Shown here one piece after another: positions 6,748-9,871 of a DNA stretch of 9,871 nt. The notes under the pieces were generated by a model, which saw nothing but the letters and a program-made list of their open reading frames with translations, had not been told where the DNA came from and made no database searches. This stretch comes from Treponema sp. (GTDB lineage: Bacteria > Spirochaetota > Spirochaetia > Treponematales > Breznakiellaceae), in contig JAITEW010000038.1 of the NCBI GenBank assembly GCA_031281855.1, positions 1-9,871 of the forward strand, read 5' to 3'. Every line of letters begins with the position of its first letter. Within the stretch, counting starts at the first letter, position 1. The translations under genes were made by a program, and so were the position numbers.

Positions 6748-7199
6748 AAAAACAATTTTATTTTGTTCAATTGAAGCTGAACACAGTCAGGGCCGCGGCC
6801 TTTCTGGCAGCAGCCCTGTGCGCCGCCTTGTTTCTTTCAGCCTGTACCAGGGGCCTTAAAGACGGCGTTTATGAAGGAAAAAGCGGCGTTGACGACACCG
6901 GCGCCTGGGGGGAAATTACCGTTACCGTCAGGGACGGGAAAGCTGCGGCCTGTGTTTTTATAACCCGCCAGAAAGACGGGACTGTTAAGGACGAGGATTA
7001 CGGGAAGATCAACGGAGAGATCTCCAATCAGGTGTATTATGACAAAGCCCAGCTCGCCGTGTGGGCCATGGAAGCTTACGCGATGCAGTACGCCGAACAC
7101 GGAGACCTGGACAGAGTAGAAGCGGTAAGCGGCGCCACTATCGCCTACAACCAGTTTCTTGAAGCCGCATCTGAGGCCCTGGAAAAAGCAAAGAAGTGA
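6744..7199 (+). CDS. FMN-binding domain lipoprotein, probably covalently flavinylated
   Basis: Predicted extracytoplasmic electron carrier of the iron-uptake operon. Residues 1-33 form a lipoprotein signal peptide with lipobox L31-S32-A33-C34, so the protein should be lipid-anchored outside the cytoplasm. The rest (about 37-148) is a single FMN-binding domain of the RnfG/NqrC type: DGVYEGKSG near the start, an ITVTVRDGK strand, and AVSGATIAYNQF near the end. In this family the threonine of the SGAT motif (T132 here) receives FMN from an ApbE/Ftp transferase through a phosphoester bond. The ATG overlaps the ATPase stop by four bases, and AGGAGG at 6732-6737 gives a good ribosome binding site, so it belongs to the operon. 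In the C. jejuni p19 locus this place is taken by thioredoxin-like proteins. I infer that this protein supplies electrons to DUF2318, to iron or to copper. No ApbE gene is in the window. Confidence 0.88.
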   Translation: MKKQFYFVQLKLNTVRAAAFLAAALCAALFLSACTRGLKDGVYEGKSGVDDTGAWGEITVTVRDGKAAACVFITRQKDGTVKDEDYGKINGEISNQVYYDKAQLAVWAMEAYAMQYAEHGDLDRVEAVSGATIAYNQFLEAASEALEKAKK

Positions 7200-7280
7200 G
7201 CGTGTTCCATAAAAAACCTTCTTGCCCTGCCGGACAGACGCATTTATATACAGCGAAGTTAATTCTCCACCCATAGGGCA

Positions 7281-8717
7281 TCAGCGTACCGGCAGGATGT
7301 AGGCCAGGGCTCTGAAGCCTTTCCGTTTGACATCTCCCAGCCTGGTGAAGCAGCCGGGTTTCAGGCGGTCAAAGCGTTCCGCTTCGGCTGAAGAAAAGCC
7401 GGCGATTACAATGCCCCCCGGGGCGGCGAGGGCCGCGAGTCCTTCCCAGAAAGCGTCCCGGCGGTTTGTTCCCGGTACTGTTTCGGGAAATGCGGCGATA
7501 AACCGGAAGACCCCGGCTGCCCCATGGCCGCCGGGACACGCTGCTGCGGTGATGCGTTCCCGGTCAATGGAAAGATCCGCAGCAGGAACCAGAGAAACCG
7601 GCAGCCGGTTCTCAGGGTCCAGGGTGCGCCGGGCCGCTCCTACTGACAGGATGTTCCGGCCCGAAAGTACCCATTTGCAAGCCGCGGTTTTTCCTGCGTC
7701 CCCGGAAGAGGGGGCTCCCAGATAACAGGCTAGCCACGCTGCGAAATGCCCCTGGTCCGGTTCGTAGATGAGCAGCGCCGGCGTATCAGGCGCCAGTTTC
7801 GTCTTCAAATCCAGTTTAACCGCCAGCTTTGCCGCCGCCTGAACCGCCCCGCTTGGGGTATCAAAATCAGGGGCCCCGTATACCGTATCAAGACGGTAAC
7901 GGATATCTTCCATTTCATACCCGCTGCTGTTTCTGACGTAGAAAGGGCGCGTTTCCGGGAAATCCGCGTCAAGGCAGCGCCCTTTTTCCCATCCGCCTCT
8001 GTTCCCTGACGCGCCGCCGGTTTGCGGCGGCCTGTACACAAAGACCGTGTGTTCAGACGCCTTCTCCTCATGAACCGGCGAAGCGGCCTCTGCTATGAGG
8101 GAACGGAAAAAACCTGCCAGGCTATTTACCGCTACCATGAAAACCTCCCCCCCGGGATTGAGCGCCGCCGCGGAACGGCGGACAAAGTCTTCGAGTACCG
8201 GGGCGCCTGCTTTTGCGGGAATGTTGGTGAGGATCAGATCCCAGTTCTGTTCCTGCGGCCCTGTGAGGAGAGGCCCGGTAAAGGCCGTGAACAGTTCCCT
8301 GGGGATTCCGTTCCGTATGGCGTTGTATTCGGTAAAGACCCGGGCCAATTCGTCCCGGTCCCGAAAAACGACAGCCAGAGGCGGCTCTTTCCCCAGAGCG
8401 GCGGCAATGTCCCTGACGGCCCCTGCTGCGCATATCCCCAGAACGCCGATGCCGCAGCCTGCGTCAAGAACAGAACAAGGCAGGACGCCTTTTTTGAGAT
8501 CGTCATCCAGCGCGCTGGAAAAAACCTTCAGCAAAAGCCGGGAGCCAGTATCAATATCCACAGAGCTAAAGAGGCCGTGGGAAAGGGAAAAATGGTAATC
8601 CCTCTTACGGAACCTAAAGACCGCTTCTTTTGTTCCGTAAGCTTCTATGTAGGGATTCTTACTCGTTAACCCGTTCGACGTATTCGTTGGTTTCAGTGTT
8701 GATCCGTATCTTTTCAC
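7281..8717 (-). CDS. Class I SAM-dependent methyltransferase with two tandem methyltransferase-like domains
   Basis: Likely a methyltransferase of the RsmC/RlmG-like 'small methyltransferase' group. The target (rRNA or other) is not known. N-terminal domain (about 40-230): FSSVDIDTGSRLLLK (50-64) as in RsmC-like enzymes, SAM-binding motif I LDAGCGIGVLG (84-94), and motif IV TNIPAKAG (164-171) where RsmC has NPPF. C-terminal domain (about 265-478): GAPDFDTPSGAVQAAAK (281-297) mirrors the first copy, and YEPDQGHFAAWLA (318-330) sits where motif I should be but lacks the glycine-rich pattern, so this half looks inactive. The two-domain size of 478 is longer than E. coli RsmC (343). The start is GTG at 8717, inside efp. 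No ATG, GTG or TTG occurs in frame between there and the GTG of V53, which lies inside the conserved core. The ribosome binding site is weak. It is probably expressed from the efp transcript. Confidence 0.82.
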   Translation of the reverse strand: MKRYGSTLKPTNTSNGLTSKNPYIEAYGTKEAVFRFRKRDYHFSLSHGLFSSVDIDTGSRLLLKVFSSALDDDLKKGVLPCSVLDAGCGIGVLGICAAGAVRDIAAALGKEPPLAVVFRDRDELARVFTEYNAIRNGIPRELFTAFTGPLLTGPQEQNWDLILTNIPAKAGAPVLEDFVRRSAAALNPGGEVFMVAVNSLAGFFRSLIAEAASPVHEEKASEHTVFVYRPPQTGGASGNRGGWEKGRCLDADFPETRPFYVRNSSGYEMEDIRYRLDTVYGAPDFDTPSGAVQAAAKLAVKLDLKTKLAPDTPALLIYEPDQGHFAAWLACYLGAPSSGDAGKTAACKWVLSGRNILSVGAARRTLDPENRLPVSLVPAADLSIDRERITAAACPGGHGAAGVFRFIAAFPETVPGTNRRDAFWEGLAALAAPGGIVIAGFSSAEAERFDRLKPGCFTRLGDVKRKGFRALAYILPVR

Positions 8718-9222
8718 CTTGTTTGATAAAAAGAGGGACCCTGACGGTAAGGCCAGTTTCGGTGGTTACAGGCTTAGTAGCCCCGGAAACGGTATCGCCT
8801 TTGACATAATTTTCCGACTCAGCTACGGTAAAGACCATCTTGTAGGGAATCGCGATATCAATAACCTTGCTTTCCCAGAACGTCAGCTCGTAGGACTCGC
8901 CTTCCTTGAGGTAGTATTTTTTGTCCTCGTTTCCTGTCATGGGTATTTCGTACTGTTCATAGGATTCATTATCCATAAAATGATAGTTTTCCTGATCCGC
9001 GTACTGAAACTGGCAGGTATGGTAGTCCACCTGGGCGTCTTCAATTTCCTGCTGCGTCGGAATAGTCAGCGTCAGCACCGACCCGTCCTTGATGCTCTTC
9101 ATCTTTACCCGGGCAATGGCGGTTCCCTTCCCGGGGTTGTGGAATTCCCGTTCCACTACCAGATAGGGCTGCCCGTTCTGAAGCAAACAGCTTCCTTTAG
9201 TAATATCGCCGCCTCGAATCAT
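8659..9222 (-). CDS. efp: Translation elongation factor P
   Basis: Binds the ribosome next to the P-site tRNA and relieves stalling at proline runs. The 187-residue length is normal for the family. Domain I carries the loop NPGKG, with the tip lysine at K32; this is the residue modified in lysine-type EF-Ps (beta-lysine in E. coli, aminopentanol in B. subtilis), so the arginine-rhamnosyl type is excluded. The middle domain contains YHFMDNESYEQYEIP. The C-terminal domain has VKGDTVSGATKP and TGLTVRVPLFIKQGEKIRINTETNEY, matching the EF-P signature. The SGAT here is part of that EF-P motif and not a flavin site. The start is ATG at 9222 with AGAGGAA at 9237-9231 on the minus strand. A probable promoter lies just upstream. 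The last 59 bases are shared with the methyltransferase gene in another frame. Confidence 0.97.
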   Translation of the reverse strand: MIRGGDITKGSCLLQNGQPYLVVEREFHNPGKGTAIARVKMKSIKDGSVLTLTIPTQQEIEDAQVDYHTCQFQYADQENYHFMDNESYEQYEIPMTGNEDKKYYLKEGESYELTFWESKVIDIAIPYKMVFTVAESENYVKGDTVSGATKPVTTETGLTVRVPLFIKQGEKIRINTETNEYVERVNE

Positions 9223-9230
9223 ACAATAAG

Positions 9231-9237
9231 TTCCTCT
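9231..9237 (-). promoter_or_regulatory. efp: Ribosome binding site of efp
   Basis: Read on the minus strand, AGAGGAA lies eight bases before the ATG at 9222. It confirms that start. Confidence 0.75.
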
Positions 9238-9256
9238 CTTCGTTATGACTGCGAAA

Positions 9257-9265
9257 ACTATAGCA
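9257..9265 (-). promoter_or_regulatory. Probable extended -10 promoter of efp
   Basis: Read on the minus strand the bases are TGCTATAGT: a TATAGT -10 box with the TGn extension just before it. It sits in the 55-base gap between the regulator's stop and the efp start. A transcript starting about seven bases downstream would have a leader of about 28 bases. The -35 region (TTCCCT at a 17-base spacing) is poor, which fits an extended -10 type. It would drive efp and the methyltransferase. Confidence 0.5.
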
Positions 9266-9277
9266 AAATTCTCGTAG

Positions 9278-9871
9278 TTAGGGAAGAGGGGGGGAAGCGC
9301 CTTCTACCAGGGCAAAAGCATTTACTTTTTTCATCAAAAGGGTAAAATGGTTCTTCCTGAATGTTAAAAGACCGTCGGTTTTCATGCGTCCAAGTTCGGA
9401 AGACATGGCGCTTCGGTCTACCGAAAGAAATTCCGCCAATTCCTCGCGGTTAAAGGGAATGTCAAAACTGGAATTGCCCGATACCTTCGCCTCTGCGGAT
9501 AAATAGGAAATAAGTTTTTCCCTGGTACTGTGCTGGGTAATATGCTCGATTTTATTTATAAGCGTGACATTTTTTCCGGCAAGTTCCTGAATCATATTAT
9601 TTAAAATTCTTGTATGGAACGGGCAGGCCGAAGCGCATAGGGCGCTTATTTTTTGGGCATGGATAAAAAGCGCCTCGGTTTTTTCAACGGCTATGGCGCT
9701 CAAGGGGAGCCGTCCGGTCTTCCCACAGGCAAAGGATTCAGCGAAAATTTCCCCGGCAGCGATACGGGCTATAATCGTCCTGTTCCCCCAAAAGTCATCC
9801 CGTACCAAATGAACCGCGCCGGAAATGACAATTCCCATAGCGGATATTTCATCATTTTCCATAAAGATATA
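9278..9871 (-). CDS. Crp/Fnr-family transcriptional regulator, N-terminus beyond the window
   Basis: Partial gene. The frame stays open to the window edge, and the residues before the ATG at 9862 (Y-I-F, then MENDEISAMGIVISG) continue a normal cyclic-nucleotide-binding jelly roll (compare the usual IF.EGD....YIVLSG), so that ATG is internal. Counting from it: the rest of the effector domain runs to about 70, the dimer helix region is about 72-122 (CASACPFHTRILNNM, then REKLISYL), and the Crp-type winged helix-turn-helix is about 135-180, with recognition helix SVDRSAMSSELGRMK (147-161). The cAMP-contact pattern R-S/T-A of E. coli Crp is not seen (LPLSA instead), so cAMP is an unlikely ligand. 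C46, C76 and C80 are present, but I cannot say whether they bind a cofactor. Similar proteins are common in anaerobic Firmicutes and spirochaetes. It lies upstream of efp on the same strand; its targets are unknown. Confidence 0.88.
   Translation of the reverse strand, partial: YIFMENDEISAMGIVISGAVHLVRDDFWGNRTIIARIAAGEIFAESFACGKTGRLPLSAIAVEKTEALFIHAQKISALCASACPFHTRILNNMIQELAGKNVTLINKIEHITQHSTREKLISYLSAEAKVSGNSSFDIPFNREELAEFLSVDRSAMSSELGRMKTDGLLTFRKNHFTLLMKKVNAFALVEGASPPLP

Noticed and set aside
3..7199. Fur box or other iron-responsive operator
   Set aside because: No convincing Fur-like 19-bp palindrome was found in the gaps. The main operon promoter would lie upstream of the window.
7211..7296. 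Possible terminator between the convergent iron operon and methyltransferase gene: CCGGCAGG (7289-7296) can pair with CCTGCCGG (7226-7233), followed on the minus strand by a T6 run
   Set aside because: The loop would be about 55 bases and the T run starts about nine bases after the stem, unlike a normal intrinsic terminator. No better hairpin was found for either strand in the 81-base gap.
7327..8669. Several plus-strand open frames across the methyltransferase gene
   Set aside because: They lack recognisable domains and lie opposite a gene with clear methyltransferase motifs.
8659..9222. SGAT motif in elongation factor P as a flavinylation site
   Set aside because: GDTVSGATKP is part of the normal EF-P signature region, and the protein is cytoplasmic with no FMN-binding domain.
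9278..9862. ATG at 9862 as the true start of the Crp/Fnr regulator
   Set aside because: The frame is open upstream to the window edge and the residues before it fit the jelly roll of the family, so the gene is cut by the window.

Overview
The window looks like chromosomal DNA from a spirochaete, most likely a moderately GC-rich Treponema or a close relative. The main reason is the protein at 1602-2183. Its central motifs (GVYFQPV, HIEAD, LGYGVGDFVP, MNA.DGPHYGAN, TGV.GRFW..PLVAEWD) match what I remember of the Treponema pallidum Tp34 antigen. The genus is an inference, because no rRNA or other marker gene is present.

Region 1 (3-7199, plus strand) is one long iron-uptake operon of seven genes in this order: an FTR1-type iron permease with a large extracytoplasmic N-terminal domain; a Tp34/P19-type periplasmic metal-binding protein; a polytopic membrane protein ending in a cysteine-rich DUF2318 domain; two tandem FtsX/MacB-type ABC permeases; their LolD/MacB-type ATPase; and a lipoprotein with an FMN-binding domain and an SGAT flavinylation motif. 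The first six follow the known p19 locus of Campylobacter jejuni. At the end, where C. jejuni has thioredoxin-like proteins, this locus has a flavoprotein. The simplest reading is acidic or ferric iron uptake coupled to an extracytoplasmic redox step: P19/Tp34 holds iron and copper, FTR1 carries iron across the inner membrane, and the DUF2318 and FMN proteins carry electrons. The ABC module is of the mechanotransmission type, and its job here is unknown. Most genes are packed tightly (from a 4-nt overlap to 9-nt gaps). There are stem-loops in the gaps on both sides of the Tp34/P19 gene, which suggests that this gene is expressed at its own level.

Region 2 (7281-9871, minus strand) converges on the operon. 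Read from right to left it holds a Crp/Fnr-family regulator cut by the window edge, elongation factor P with its own probable extended -10 promoter, and a two-domain class I methyltransferase. The only credible start of the methyltransferase lies 59 nt inside the efp gene. No tRNA, rRNA, CRISPR array, insertion sequence or phage gene was seen, and no gap without a gene is longer than about 80 bases.
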